In this document: positions 52,471 to 60,882 of the stretch, in pieces
Layout of the letters: every line of letters begins with the position of its first letter
Position numbering within the stretch: the first letter of the stretch is position 1
Source of the DNA: Akkermansia muciniphila
GTDB taxonomy: Bacteria > Verrucomicrobiota > Verrucomicrobiia > Verrucomicrobiales > Akkermansiaceae
Length of the DNA: 64,000 nt
Assembly (NCBI RefSeq): GCF_018709685.1
Contig: NZ_JABDHQ010000002.1
Span: 1-64,000, forward strand
Reading direction: 5' to 3'
The notes under the pieces: generated by a model
Databases searched by the model: none
What the model was told of the DNA's origin: nothing
What the model saw: the letters and a program-made list of their open reading frames with translations, nothing else
Position numbers and translations under genes: made by a program

Positions 52471-53006
52471 TGAATGCGGAAGCGACGGTTCTGAAGCTCT
52501 ATCCCCTGGGGGAAAACGGCCTGATCGTCGTCTGGTGCACGGAAGAAGGCATCATCCGGACGGCGGCCAAAAGCGCCAGAAAGCCGAACAGCCCCTTCGC
52601 CGGACGCGTGGACCTCTTTTACCAGTGCCGCATGCAGTGGACGCAGGCCAAAACCGGGGATCTGCACTCCCTGGCCTCCGTGGACCTGGTATCCCCCCGG
52701 CTCCCCCTCCGGGAGAGCTACCCCCGGCTGGCCGCCGCCGGCTACTTTGCGCGCCTGTTCCTTCAAATGCTGGAACCGGACACGCCCATTCCGGAATTTT
52801 ACGACCTCCTGCAACGGGCCTATGCCTATCTGGAAAACACGGACCCCGCTCCCCGCGCCATCCTGCACTTTGAACAGGAGCTCGCCCGGCTCCACGGCAT
52901 CGCCCATCCCGGCATTCCGGCCCACGTCATCCTGAAATCCCACTTTGGCAAACTCCCCCCCCAGCGGGAAAAACTGCTCGCCAGCCTGTATCAAAAAGAA
53001 AGCTGA
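52467..53006 (+). CDS. recO: RecO-like DNA repair protein, short form
   Basis: RecO helps to load RecA onto SSB-coated DNA. The 179-residue protein has the RecO OB-fold start (ATVLKLYPLGENGLIVVWCTEEG) and the following RTAAKSARKPNSPFAGRVDLF, GDLHSLASVDLV and a helical C-terminal part. It is shorter than the usual ~240 residues and lacks the C-terminal zinc-finger cysteines. It is translationally coupled to the TPR gene (ATGA overlap). Confidence 0.8.
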   Translation: MMNAEATVLKLYPLGENGLIVVWCTEEGIIRTAAKSARKPNSPFAGRVDLFYQCRMQWTQAKTGDLHSLASVDLVSPRLPLRESYPRLAAAGYFARLFLQMLEPDTPIPEFYDLLQRAYAYLENTDPAPRAILHFEQELARLHGIAHPGIPAHVILKSHFGKLPPQREKLLASLYQKES

Positions 53007-53113
53007 CCAAAATGCCGGGCCCTCCCGCACCAACAAGCAGATGCGGATTGTTCCGTGCACATGGTTGACTTGTCCCCGGCCTTCGGGCAAAATAACCGGC
53101 ACGGTTTTACTGC

Positions 53114-54205
53114 ATGAAGATCCTTGACAGATACATTGCCCGCCAGCTGCTGGGTGTTACGGCCCTGGGGGTGATGTCCCTGAGCGCCCTCCTGCTTCTG
53201 GGCAACCTGTTCAAGGAGCTGCGCCCCCTCCTGGTGGAAAGCGGCGCTCCCTTCAGCATCGTCATGGAATTCATTTTCCAGGTGATTCCCTTCTCGCTGA
53301 TGTTCTCCATCCCGTGGGGATTCCTGACGGCGGTGCTACTGGTGTACGGGCGCCTGGCCTCGGACAATGAACTTACCTCCATGCGCATGTCCGGCATGAG
53401 CCTGTGGCGTTTGAGCGCCCCCGCCATCGTCATCGGCATCGCCCTTTCCGGCCTCTGCTACTGGATCAACATCGACATAGCGCCGCGCGCCAAGCAGGCC
53501 ATTTCCGAGCTGCTCATCAAGGCCGCCTCCATCAACCCCAAGGGGCTCCTCCGGGAAGGCCAGGCCATCACCAAATTCGACAATCTGGAAATCTACATTG
53601 ACAAGCGCGTGGATGACGTCATCCACGGCATGCACATTTACCAGAAGGCGGACGACAAATCCTCCGCCGTAGCCATGCACGCGGAGCGCGTCACTACGGA
53701 CTTCTCCCCGGAAAACAAAACCCTCTACCTGCACCTCATCAATCCCCTCATCACCACGCAGGAAAAGGACTCCATCTCCCAGAGCGTGACCATGGATGAA
53801 ATGCCCCTGAGCATCGACCTGGACAAATCCCGTTCCCGCCGCATCAAGGCCAACCGCTTCACCAACCGGGAAATACGGGAAGCCCTGAATACGCCCGGAT
53901 ACCTGGATGAAAAACAGGCCAGGGAATTCGCCACGGAGCTGCCCCGGCGCGCCTCCTTCTCCCTGGCGTGTTTCGTCTTTGCCCTCATCGGCGTGCCCCT
54001 CGCCATCAACACGCGCCGGAAAGACACCTCCACGGGCTTCGCCCTGGGCATCCTGATCGCCTCCCTCTACTTTGTGGCCCTGATCTTCGCGGACCTGTCC
54101 CGCAAAAGCGGCACCATGCTGCCCTATATCCTGCTGTGGCTGCCCAACGTCATTACGGCTGCCGTAGCCATCTACCTTCACAATAGGGCCAGGCACAAGG
54201 GATAA
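53114..54205 (+). CDS. LptF/LptG family permease
   Basis: The 363-residue protein has the YjgP/YjgQ architecture. Three transmembrane helices in the first ~115 residues (MKILDRYIARQLLGVTALGV, then IPWGFLTAVLLVYGRLASDNELTSMRMSG, seen in parts) are followed by a periplasmic beta-jellyroll (about 120-270). Three more helices follow (about 280-360). LptF/G with LptB extracts lipopolysaccharide from the inner membrane. Which of the two this is cannot be decided, and no partner is adjacent. Confidence 0.9.
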   Translation: MKILDRYIARQLLGVTALGVMSLSALLLLGNLFKELRPLLVESGAPFSIVMEFIFQVIPFSLMFSIPWGFLTAVLLVYGRLASDNELTSMRMSGMSLWRLSAPAIVIGIALSGLCYWINIDIAPRAKQAISELLIKAASINPKGLLREGQAITKFDNLEIYIDKRVDDVIHGMHIYQKADDKSSAVAMHAERVTTDFSPENKTLYLHLINPLITTQEKDSISQSVTMDEMPLSIDLDKSRSRRIKANRFTNREIREALNTPGYLDEKQAREFATELPRRASFSLACFVFALIGVPLAINTRRKDTSTGFALGILIASLYFVALIFADLSRKSGTMLPYILLWLPNVITAAVAIYLHNRARHKG

Positions 54206-54271
54206 GCCCTCGGCGCAAGCTCCCTTCGTTGGCGCGGAATTGTCTTTCACACGCCGGGCCGTTCGGGTAAC

Positions 54272-55675
54272 ATGGCGCCCATGCAGCACGTCCCCACCAT
54301 CGCCATCGTAGGCAGGCCCAATGTCGGGAAATCCGCCATCTTCAACAGAATGGCTGGCAGGCGCATCGCCATCGTGCATGATGAACCCGGCGTCACCCGG
54401 GACCGCATCTCCGCCCCCTGTAAAATCACGGACCGCGCCTGCAAACTCATGGATACGGGCGGCATCGGCGCGCGCCTGGGCGACGGCTTTGCGGACCAGG
54501 TGGCCGCGGAGGCGGACATCGCCATGAAAACGGCGGACCTCATCCTTTTTGTCCTGGACTGCCGGGACCACCTCACCCCCATTGACCAGAACATCGCGGA
54601 CCACCTCCGCAAATCGGACGTTCCGGTCATCCTTCTTCTCAACAAGGCGGACCATGAAAAACAGGACCTGAACCTGGGTGAATTCTCCGGCCTGGGCTTC
54701 AATGACCACATCTTCCTCTCCGCCGCGCACGGCAGGGGCTTTTCTGAACTGGCCTCCCGGCTGGACGACTTCCTTGAAAAAGCAGGCGCCCCCCTCAAGG
54801 AGGAAATGGAGGAAGAACCGGAAGACGGGGAGGAAACCGCGCCGCCCATCAAGGTGGCCGTGGTGGGGCGCCCCAACGCCGGCAAATCCTCCCTGGTAAA
54901 CGCCATCCTCCAGGACAGGCGCACCATCGTCTCCGAGGTAGCGGGCACCACCCGTGACGCCATTGACGTTCCCTACCTGCACGACGGCCAGCCGTACGTG
55001 CTGATTGACACCGCCGGCATGCGCCCGCGCTCCCGCCGGGACACCTCCGTGGAGGTCTTCTCCGCCATGCGCAGTGAAAAAGCCATCCGCCGGGCGGACA
55101 TCTGCCTGCTGGTCATTGACATTGCGGCGGGCATCACGCAGCAGGACCGCCGCATCGCCGGCATCATTGCGGAGGAAGGGAAGCCCTGCATCATCATCGT
55201 GAATAAATTTGACCTCTTCCACCCGAACGCCCCGCGGAAGGACCGCATGGCGGAAGTGGAGGAGCAGGTGCGCCGGGAGCTTTTCTTCATCAACTACGCG
55301 CCCTTCATCGCCACCTCCGCCAAAAAAGCGGAGGGCGTGGAAATCATCTTCAAGGTCATCACGCGTATCCGCCGGGAATCCCGCAACCTGCCCACCACCG
55401 GCCAGCTCAACCGCCTGGTCCAGCTTGCCCAGCAGATGAACCCTCCCGGCACCGCCAGCGGATCCACCCGGAGGCTGAAAATCTACTACGTCACCACGGC
55501 GGTGGACCCCAAGTACAACACCATTCCCGTCCCGCGCTACGTCCTCTTCGTCAATGACAAGAACCTGCTCACGGACAGCTACTCCCAGTACCTGCGCAAT
55601 AAAATCCGGGAAGCGTACCCCGCCCCCGGCATCCCGGTCATCTTCTCCGCCCGCTCACGCGTGCGCAATGACTGA
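54272..55675 (+). CDS. der: Ribosome-associated GTPase Der (EngA)
   Basis: Der is a double GTPase needed for 50S assembly. The 467-residue protein has two G domains. The first contains GRPNVGKSAIFN and NKADH. The second contains GRPNAGKSSLVN, DTAGMRPRSR and NKFD. A C-terminal KH-like domain follows (RLKIYYVTTAV, PRYVLFVN). An acidic linker (EEEMEEEPEDGEE) joins the two G domains. The ATG three codons in (54281) is another possible start. Confidence 0.95.
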   Translation: MAPMQHVPTIAIVGRPNVGKSAIFNRMAGRRIAIVHDEPGVTRDRISAPCKITDRACKLMDTGGIGARLGDGFADQVAAEADIAMKTADLILFVLDCRDHLTPIDQNIADHLRKSDVPVILLLNKADHEKQDLNLGEFSGLGFNDHIFLSAAHGRGFSELASRLDDFLEKAGAPLKEEMEEEPEDGEETAPPIKVAVVGRPNAGKSSLVNAILQDRRTIVSEVAGTTRDAIDVPYLHDGQPYVLIDTAGMRPRSRRDTSVEVFSAMRSEKAIRRADICLLVIDIAAGITQQDRRIAGIIAEEGKPCIIIVNKFDLFHPNAPRKDRMAEVEEQVRRELFFINYAPFIATSAKKAEGVEIIFKVITRIRRESRNLPTTGQLNRLVQLAQQMNPPGTASGSTRRLKIYYVTTAVDPKYNTIPVPRYVLFVNDKNLLTDSYSQYLRNKIREAYPAPGIPVIFSARSRVRND

Positions 55676-55692
55676 CCAGTTCACTTCTCCCC

Positions 55693-56670
55693 ATGCTCTC
55701 CGTCAGGAACCTCAGCGCCTCCTTCCACACCAGGGCGGGAATCGTCCGGGCGGTGAGAAACATATCCTTTGACGTAGCTCCCGGAGAAACGCTCGGCATC
55801 GTGGGAGAATCCGGGTCCGGAAAATCCGTCACCTGCTACTCCATGATGGGGCTCATCCCCATGCCCCCGGGACGCATTGAAAGCGGCTCCGCCCTGCTGG
55901 ACGGCACAGACCTGCTCCACTGTCCGGAAAAGGAGCTCCGCTCCATCCGCGGCAAGCGCATCTCCATGATCTTCCAGGACCCCATGACTTCCCTGAATCC
56001 ATACCTGACCATTGGAGACCAGGTGGCGGAACCCCTCATCATCCATGAAGGGGCGGGAAGGAAAGAAGCGCGCGCCCGCGCGCTGGAACAGCTTAACCTG
56101 GTGGGAATCCCGGACGCGGAACAGCGCATGGACGCCTACCCGCATCAATTCTCCGGCGGCATGCGCCAGCGCGTCATGATCGCCATGGCCCTCATCACCA
56201 GGCCGGAAATCCTCATTGCGGATGAACCCACCACCGCCCTGGACGTCACCGTGCAAAAGCAGGTGCTGGACCTCATCCGGAAACTCCAGCGGGACATGGG
56301 CACCTCCGTCATCCTCATCACGCATGACCTGGGCGTAGTGCGCCGGTACGCGGACCGCATCAACGTCATGTACGCGGGCCGCATCGTGGAAAGCGCTCCA
56401 GCAGAGGAACTGTTGGAACATCCCCGCCATGCCTACACCAGGGCGCTGATGAAATCCATCCCCGGACTCCACGCCAGGGGAGCCCCCCTGTACACGATCC
56501 CGGGCCTGCCCCCCAACATGATGCAGGAACCCTGCGGCTGCAGCTTCCGCCCCAGGAACACCCTGGGCAATCCGGAACTCTGCCTCACGGACCGGGAACC
56601 GGAACTGGTGGAGATATCCCCGGGGCACTGGGTGCAGAACTGCCCGGGATGCCTGGCCGGAAACCATTAA
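55693..56670 (+). CDS. Oligopeptide/dipeptide ABC transporter ATP-binding protein (DppD/OppD type)
   Basis: The 325-residue protein has Walker A GESGSGKS, the signature FSGGMRQRVMIAMAL, Walker B ILIADEPTTALDVT and the switch His in LITHDLGVV. The C-terminal oligopeptide-transporter extension with a cysteine cluster (PCGCSFRPR...ELCL...NCPGCL) marks the DppD/OppD branch, where such cysteines can hold an iron-sulfur cluster. It lies 17 bp after der. No permease or binding-protein genes are adjacent, so partners are encoded elsewhere. Confidence 0.9.
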   Translation: MLSVRNLSASFHTRAGIVRAVRNISFDVAPGETLGIVGESGSGKSVTCYSMMGLIPMPPGRIESGSALLDGTDLLHCPEKELRSIRGKRISMIFQDPMTSLNPYLTIGDQVAEPLIIHEGAGRKEARARALEQLNLVGIPDAEQRMDAYPHQFSGGMRQRVMIAMALITRPEILIADEPTTALDVTVQKQVLDLIRKLQRDMGTSVILITHDLGVVRRYADRINVMYAGRIVESAPAEELLEHPRHAYTRALMKSIPGLHARGAPLYTIPGLPPNMMQEPCGCSFRPRNTLGNPELCLTDREPELVEISPGHWVQNCPGCLAGNH

Positions 56671-56703
56671 CCCCCCGGGAGAACAACAGGGGCAATGGGG
56701 ATC

Positions 56704-56747
56704 ATAGGGGAGTTTAGGGATTATAGGGAATTCCCCCTATCACCCCT
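56704..56747. repeat. Short interspersed ATAGGGG repeats with a self-complementary core
   Basis: ATAGGGG (56704-56710) and CCCCTAT (56743-56749 region) are complementary. Between them ATAGGG-AATT-CCC forms a palindrome around GGGAATTCCC (56726-56735). On the minus strand the same sequence encodes the last residues of the four-helix-bundle protein (RNRGDRGNSL). Confidence 0.5.
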
Positions 56748-57290
56748 ATTCCTTCTCATCCGGCTCATCCTTTCCCTCATCCCCCCTTCTCTAAGAAACT
56801 TCTCCTCCAAAAACCTGAGTTGCCGCATTAATAAATACTTGGCCTGGAAAATCAGACAAATGGCCATATTGCCCACCACCTCCGGCGGCCTTGTCCGGGC
56901 CAGTTCCAAAAAATAATCCCTCTCCAGCCGCTTGTCTGCACCCTTCCTTCTGACAAAAAGGGACTCTCGTGAATCCTTGCCCCACACGGGAAAGCCTCTC
57001 ACTCTCAAAAAATCTTCATAATCAGCCAGTAATTCATCCAGACTGGCCCTGGCTACATTCATCAACTTAATTTCCGTTTCCATAGAAACCAGCCCCGCCT
57101 CCTTTCCCTCCGCAATATTCTGCTTTCCGGAACGGGCAGCCTGAACCATCTGATCAACCGTCCTGTCGCGAGAAGACAAGTACGCCTTACAAAAATAATA
57201 AGTCAGATCATAAATCTGTTCCGCCTTTCTGAAGGAAAGCAGAGAACGGTAATTGCCTGAGGGACGCAACAGGGAAGCCATGCGTCCCAT
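56721..57290 (-). CDS. Four-helix-bundle (S23/IVP-type) protein with suffix domain
   Basis: The 189-residue protein matches the family of 23S rRNA intervening-sequence/four-helix-bundle proteins: SFRKAEQIYDLTYYFCKAYLSSRDRTVDQMVQAARSGKQNIAEG (seen in parts). A C-terminal suffix (about 105-189) has LARTRPPEVVGNMAICLIFQAKYLLMRQL. I recall such suffix-bearing forms as a recognised subfamily. Function is unknown. The C-terminal tail RNRGDRGNSL is encoded by a short repeat. The start at 57290 lies 1 bp after the stop of the acetyltransferase-like gene. An earlier in-frame start would overlap it. Confidence 0.8.
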   Translation of the reverse strand: MGRMASLLRPSGNYRSLLSFRKAEQIYDLTYYFCKAYLSSRDRTVDQMVQAARSGKQNIAEGKEAGLVSMETEIKLMNVARASLDELLADYEDFLRVRGFPVWGKDSRESLFVRRKGADKRLERDYFLELARTRPPEVVGNMAICLIFQAKYLLMRQLRFLEEKFLREGGMRERMSRMRRNRGDRGNSL

Positions 57291-57291
57291 T

Positions 57292-57924
57292 TTAAAACCC
57301 GCAACAAAAACAATCAATATTTTTATAAAAATTACCAATATGCACCCCATCCACCAGCACATGATTCGCCTGGACGGCTACGGGCATCATCAGCCTGCCG
57401 GAAGCATCCGGCTCCATCTTTCCCCAATGAACCAGCGGAAGGTACTGCCCGCGGAACACCCTGTAGGCGCTCGCTACCTGCGTGAACGGAATCCACGGCA
57501 GGCAGCTGAACACCGCAATGTCCGTACGGTGGCAGGGATTGGCGCGGGCAGGCTCCGCCTTGGCCTTCTGGATCAGCGGAAGAGCATGATCCAGAAAAGA
57601 GTGCACCCCGTCACGGTACTCCACCAGAATCTGCGTAAATTCCCCGTCCTCCGCCAACACGGGAACCAGGGCATCCACGGAATCATACTCCCACACGTCT
57701 CCGTTCTCCACCCTCTGCCGCAACTGTGGCACCTTATTCAACGCCTTTAACAGCACAAACAGGCACAGGGCGAAAAAGGAAATACCCTCCTGCTTTGCAT
57801 AACGGTACAGGGCATCCACCCGGACGGGGGACGTAATGGAAAACATGGGGCAGTCAAACGTCTGGAAGTACTCGTAATGCGACCTGCGCGGCCACGTGGA
57901 TAATTCAATTTTCTTCTTCATCAT
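57292..57924 (-). CDS. Chloramphenicol-acetyltransferase-like protein (CATase family)
   Basis: The 210-residue protein follows the CAT family: RRSHYEYFQTFDCPMFSIT at the start, FFALCLFVLLKALNKVP, and near the end the active-site segment QANHVLVDGVHIG. The catalytic His of the H-x3-D-G motif is kept, and the preceding His is Asn. CAT-family proteins acetylate chloramphenicol or other acceptors. Most uncharacterised chromosomal members have no shown resistance role, so I do not assign one. The ATG codons at 57924 and 57921 are both possible. Confidence 0.8.
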   Translation of the reverse strand: MMKKKIELSTWPRRSHYEYFQTFDCPMFSITSPVRVDALYRYAKQEGISFFALCLFVLLKALNKVPQLRQRVENGDVWEYDSVDALVPVLAEDGEFTQILVEYRDGVHSFLDHALPLIQKAKAEPARANPCHRTDIAVFSCLPWIPFTQVASAYRVFRGQYLPLVHWGKMEPDASGRLMMPVAVQANHVLVDGVHIGNFYKNIDCFCCGF

Positions 57925-58181
57925 CGTTTGGAGACAGGTCTTTTCCGCACCTGTTGATTTGCTTCCACTACCATCAGCAAGGAGTTTGGCATGACAGCGG
58001 GCTCCAGCATCGGCAAGCATAAAAATCATGCCGGGCCATTCGCTATCATAAACCACCGCTTCTATCTGCACAAGCCGGATGCAATCCTTCGCCGGATCCT
58101 CCCAAATCAGGGTATTTCAATTCCACTCCTTCCCGGAGGAAAGCCTCCCTGCTCCACAAAAACATCCGTAGCCATCCGGAA

Positions 58182-58215
58182 GAAAAAAATGGCCGGCGCC
58201 GAAGACGCCAGCCAT
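58182..58215 (-). terminator. Terminator of the sialidase gene
   Basis: On the minus strand ATGGCTGGCG pairs with CGCCGGCCAT (one G-T pair) around a TCTTCG-type loop, followed by seven T residues. It lies about 50 bp past the sialidase stop. Confidence 0.85.
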
Positions 58216-58265
58216 TCAGAATTAAACAGGCACGGAAAATGTAACGGAAGAAACGGATGCCTGCG

Positions 58266-60779
58266 TCACTTTTTCTCCGGAGCCGCCGTCAGCGCCACAG
58301 AGCTTTCAGACTGCACCACCCTTACGGAAACGGACTTGAGTCCGGGAGAAGCCACGGAAATCGTTGCTTCCCTCGTCCCCTCTCCCGTGAAGGGAGCGGC
58401 GGAATAAACCACCTCCCCGTCCCCGTCTCCGGAGCTGGCGGAAAGAGTCAGCCAGTCCGCGGAGGAAGCAGCCGTCCACGCCGCGTCACATGTGACGGGC
58501 AGCCGGGCGCCTACGGCTCCGGATGCAGGAACGGAAATATTAGTCGTATCCACGGAAAGGACGCTCAGCACCTCGGAAACCGGAATGCGTAGAAAAAAGA
58601 TGTACCCGGCGCCCTGGAGCCCTTCATAAAGAACGCCTATGTGGTCGTCGTCCGCCTGGCAGATATCGGAATAGCCTGCTCCAAGACGGGAGTCATATTG
58701 AATCTGGCGGGATTTCGGCCACGTCATGCCGTCATCCAGGGAGGTCTTCAGCGTCATGGCCCTCCGGGACCCGGAATCCGGGTTGGAGAAAAACAGGACA
58801 TTGGACATGCGCCCGGAATCCAGAACGGAGAACAGGCTTCCCTGGCACCTCGGTTCCCTCAGGGTCCGGGTGGCTTTGCGGTCCGTGGGATGACGCTGCC
58901 AGGTCGCTCCCAAATCCTTCGTCGTAAAAACGGCGCGGTAGCCGCTGCCGCCCTCGTCCTTCGCATTCAGCATCAGGGAGCCATCGGAAAGCTGGGCCAC
59001 TGCGCATTCACTGGTGCTGGAACCTATGCCCCACGTGCCGTTGGGGGCGTCCGTTTTTTTCAAATCCTCGCTCACCCAGGTCTGCCCGTGGTCGCGGGAA
59101 TAAATCAGGCAGGACTGGGGCGTTCCCAAACCGCCCCCTGCTGACCATATCTGGGAGGGGAACACCAGAACGCCGTCATCTTTCCCGCCCTTGACGGTTA
59201 TGCCGTGCCCGGGCCCCTCAAACATGCCCTTCCATGCGGCGCTGCGCACCTGGGTATTAATGCTCTTGCACGGCTCCCACGTCACCCCGTTGTCCTCGCT
59301 TTTGGCAAGCACGTACTGGCACGTGGAACGGCTCGTCACGTCCGGAACGATAGAGGAGCCGGACAACCCCGTCCCGGCAATGGCGGCAATCCACATGGTC
59401 CCGCTGTATTCATCCAGCAGAATGGCCGGGTCGCCCACACCATAGGAACGGTGGTAATCATAAGCAGGGTTGTTATCCGGATTGTAATTAATGGCTACTG
59501 CCGTATCCGTCCAGGTTTGCCCCCCGTCCCTGGAAATAGCGCGGCCTACGTCAATATTCCTCGGAAGGTCCGTGCTGGAATCATACCGGATGTCATAAAC
59601 GGCAACCAAATCCCCGTTGGCCGCGCGGGCAATGCCCGGAATACGGAAAAAATGGGAAACCTTCCCCTCCGTGGGACCGCCCGTAATTTTATCGCCTGCG
59701 CACGCCACCGCGTAGCCGATGCGCTGGACGGCGGCAGGAACTTCCGGCACGCCCAGCGGAGCGCCGCCCACTGTTACGGAGACCAGCCTGGCGCCGATCT
59801 TGTCATCCAGGCTGGCGGAAGATTTAAGCTTCACGGAAATCCAGAACGTGTAAGCGGTTTCACCTGCCAGCAGGGACGCATCCGCCTGCAGAACAGCTCT
59901 GCCGCCTTCATCCAGAGATGCCGTCGCCAGGCAAACGCCCTTCTGTGTAGCCGTCAGAATCGTTTCACTGGAATCATTAATGCTTCCGGGAGTGTAGAGG
60001 GAAACGCTTTCAATATCATTCACGGCGGAACTGGAAGACAAATCCACCTCCACAGCCATCCCGTAATAGGAGAGGGGAGCTTCACCTAGGTTGAACCGGA
60101 GAATGCCGTTAATATCCAGATTCTTCATGACCGGCCAGTTCTTAGCCAGAATGGTGACTTCCGCATCGGCATCCGCACCCATCAGCAAATGGTCCACCAT
60201 GACGGCGGAACCCCTGGCGCATTCAAAAACGATGCCCCGGGCTCCCGCAGGAACGATGCCCTGGAAAGAAGAGGGAAACGGATTGGTCCCATTGTTGCTC
60301 ACTTCCGCGGAACTGGCGTCCAGCAGCAGGACTTTTTCCCCGGAACCGGACAAATAATACACGTTGAAATCCAGGGGGCTTCCGCTGGTCCACCGTTCCG
60401 CACGGAACGCGCAGGTAGTATCCTCCTCCAGGTCGGAAGGAAAAGTCAGCGTGACGCTGCGCGGTCCTGAATTACCGCTTGCTCCGTTGATCTTGAGGCT
60501 GTGCCCGAATCCACGGCCGCTCATGTCCACAATCGCGGCATGGCCGGAAGCGGCGGCAAAGGTACCGTAGCGCCCGGCCAGAGTGGTTACGTTCGCTACG
60601 GGGAAATCATCAAACGACTCTCCGATCGCCGAGGAATCCACCCAATCGTCGCCGGGGGCGGCAGATGCGGGCGGAACCAGACCGGCCATGCAGCAAAGCG
60701 CCGCCGCCATGGCGGACCCCGCAAGCCTTCTGAGACTCCGGACAGGGCGTGTTTTACTGGAAAAAATATAATTAATCAT
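58266..60779 (-). CDS. Exported sialidase (GH33) with BNR-associated N-terminal and BACON-like C-terminal domains
   Basis: The 837-residue enzyme has a signal peptide (to about residue 41) and a BNR-associated N-terminal domain (about 215-350, LGEAPLSYYGMAVEVDLSSSSAVNDIESVSLYTPG seen in parts). A six-bladed propeller follows, with Arg379 in FRIPG and five Asp-boxes such as SRDGGQTW, SEDNGVTW and SLDDGMTW. Catalytic Glu591 is in SECAVAQL and nucleophile Tyr703 in GAGYSDIC. The last ~95 residues form a BACON-like beta-sandwich, a module linked to mucin binding. It should release sialic acid from host glycans. Confidence 0.9.
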   Translation of the reverse strand: MINYIFSSKTRPVRSLRRLAGSAMAAALCCMAGLVPPASAAPGDDWVDSSAIGESFDDFPVANVTTLAGRYGTFAAASGHAAIVDMSGRGFGHSLKINGASGNSGPRSVTLTFPSDLEEDTTCAFRAERWTSGSPLDFNVYYLSGSGEKVLLLDASSAEVSNNGTNPFPSSFQGIVPAGARGIVFECARGSAVMVDHLLMGADADAEVTILAKNWPVMKNLDINGILRFNLGEAPLSYYGMAVEVDLSSSSAVNDIESVSLYTPGSINDSSETILTATQKGVCLATASLDEGGRAVLQADASLLAGETAYTFWISVKLKSSASLDDKIGARLVSVTVGGAPLGVPEVPAAVQRIGYAVACAGDKITGGPTEGKVSHFFRIPGIARAANGDLVAVYDIRYDSSTDLPRNIDVGRAISRDGGQTWTDTAVAINYNPDNNPAYDYHRSYGVGDPAILLDEYSGTMWIAAIAGTGLSGSSIVPDVTSRSTCQYVLAKSEDNGVTWEPCKSINTQVRSAAWKGMFEGPGHGITVKGGKDDGVLVFPSQIWSAGGGLGTPQSCLIYSRDHGQTWVSEDLKKTDAPNGTWGIGSSTSECAVAQLSDGSLMLNAKDEGGSGYRAVFTTKDLGATWQRHPTDRKATRTLREPRCQGSLFSVLDSGRMSNVLFFSNPDSGSRRAMTLKTSLDDGMTWPKSRQIQYDSRLGAGYSDICQADDDHIGVLYEGLQGAGYIFFLRIPVSEVLSVLSVDTTNISVPASGAVGARLPVTCDAAWTAASSADWLTLSASSGDGDGEVVYSAAPFTGEGTREATISVASPGLKSVSVRVVQSESSVALTAAPEKK

Positions 60780-60795
60780 GGGTTCCCTATTATTT

Positions 60796-60824
60796 AGGAT
60801 AACCCTTACTATTTTCCCTTACAA
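60796..60824 (-). promoter_or_regulatory. Promoter candidate for the sialidase gene
   Basis: On the minus strand TTGTAA (complement of 60819-60824) and TATCCT (complement of 60796-60801) are 17 bp apart in an AT-rich gap. The -10 box lies about 16 bp upstream of the ATG. Confidence 0.35.
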
Positions 60825-60882
60825 AAACAAGTTATTAGTGGTAATAAATAAAAAAGACCAGCTCTATCCATTTCCCTCTTTT

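Noticed and set aside
53336-55222. 628-codon minus-strand open frame opposite the LptF/G and der genes
   Set aside because: It spans two well-supported plus-strand genes and has no coherent domain.
57292-57924. Antibiotic resistance determinant (chloramphenicol)
   Set aside because: The gene is only CAT-like, with Asn before the catalytic His. There is no mobile context, and many chromosomal relatives have no known resistance role.
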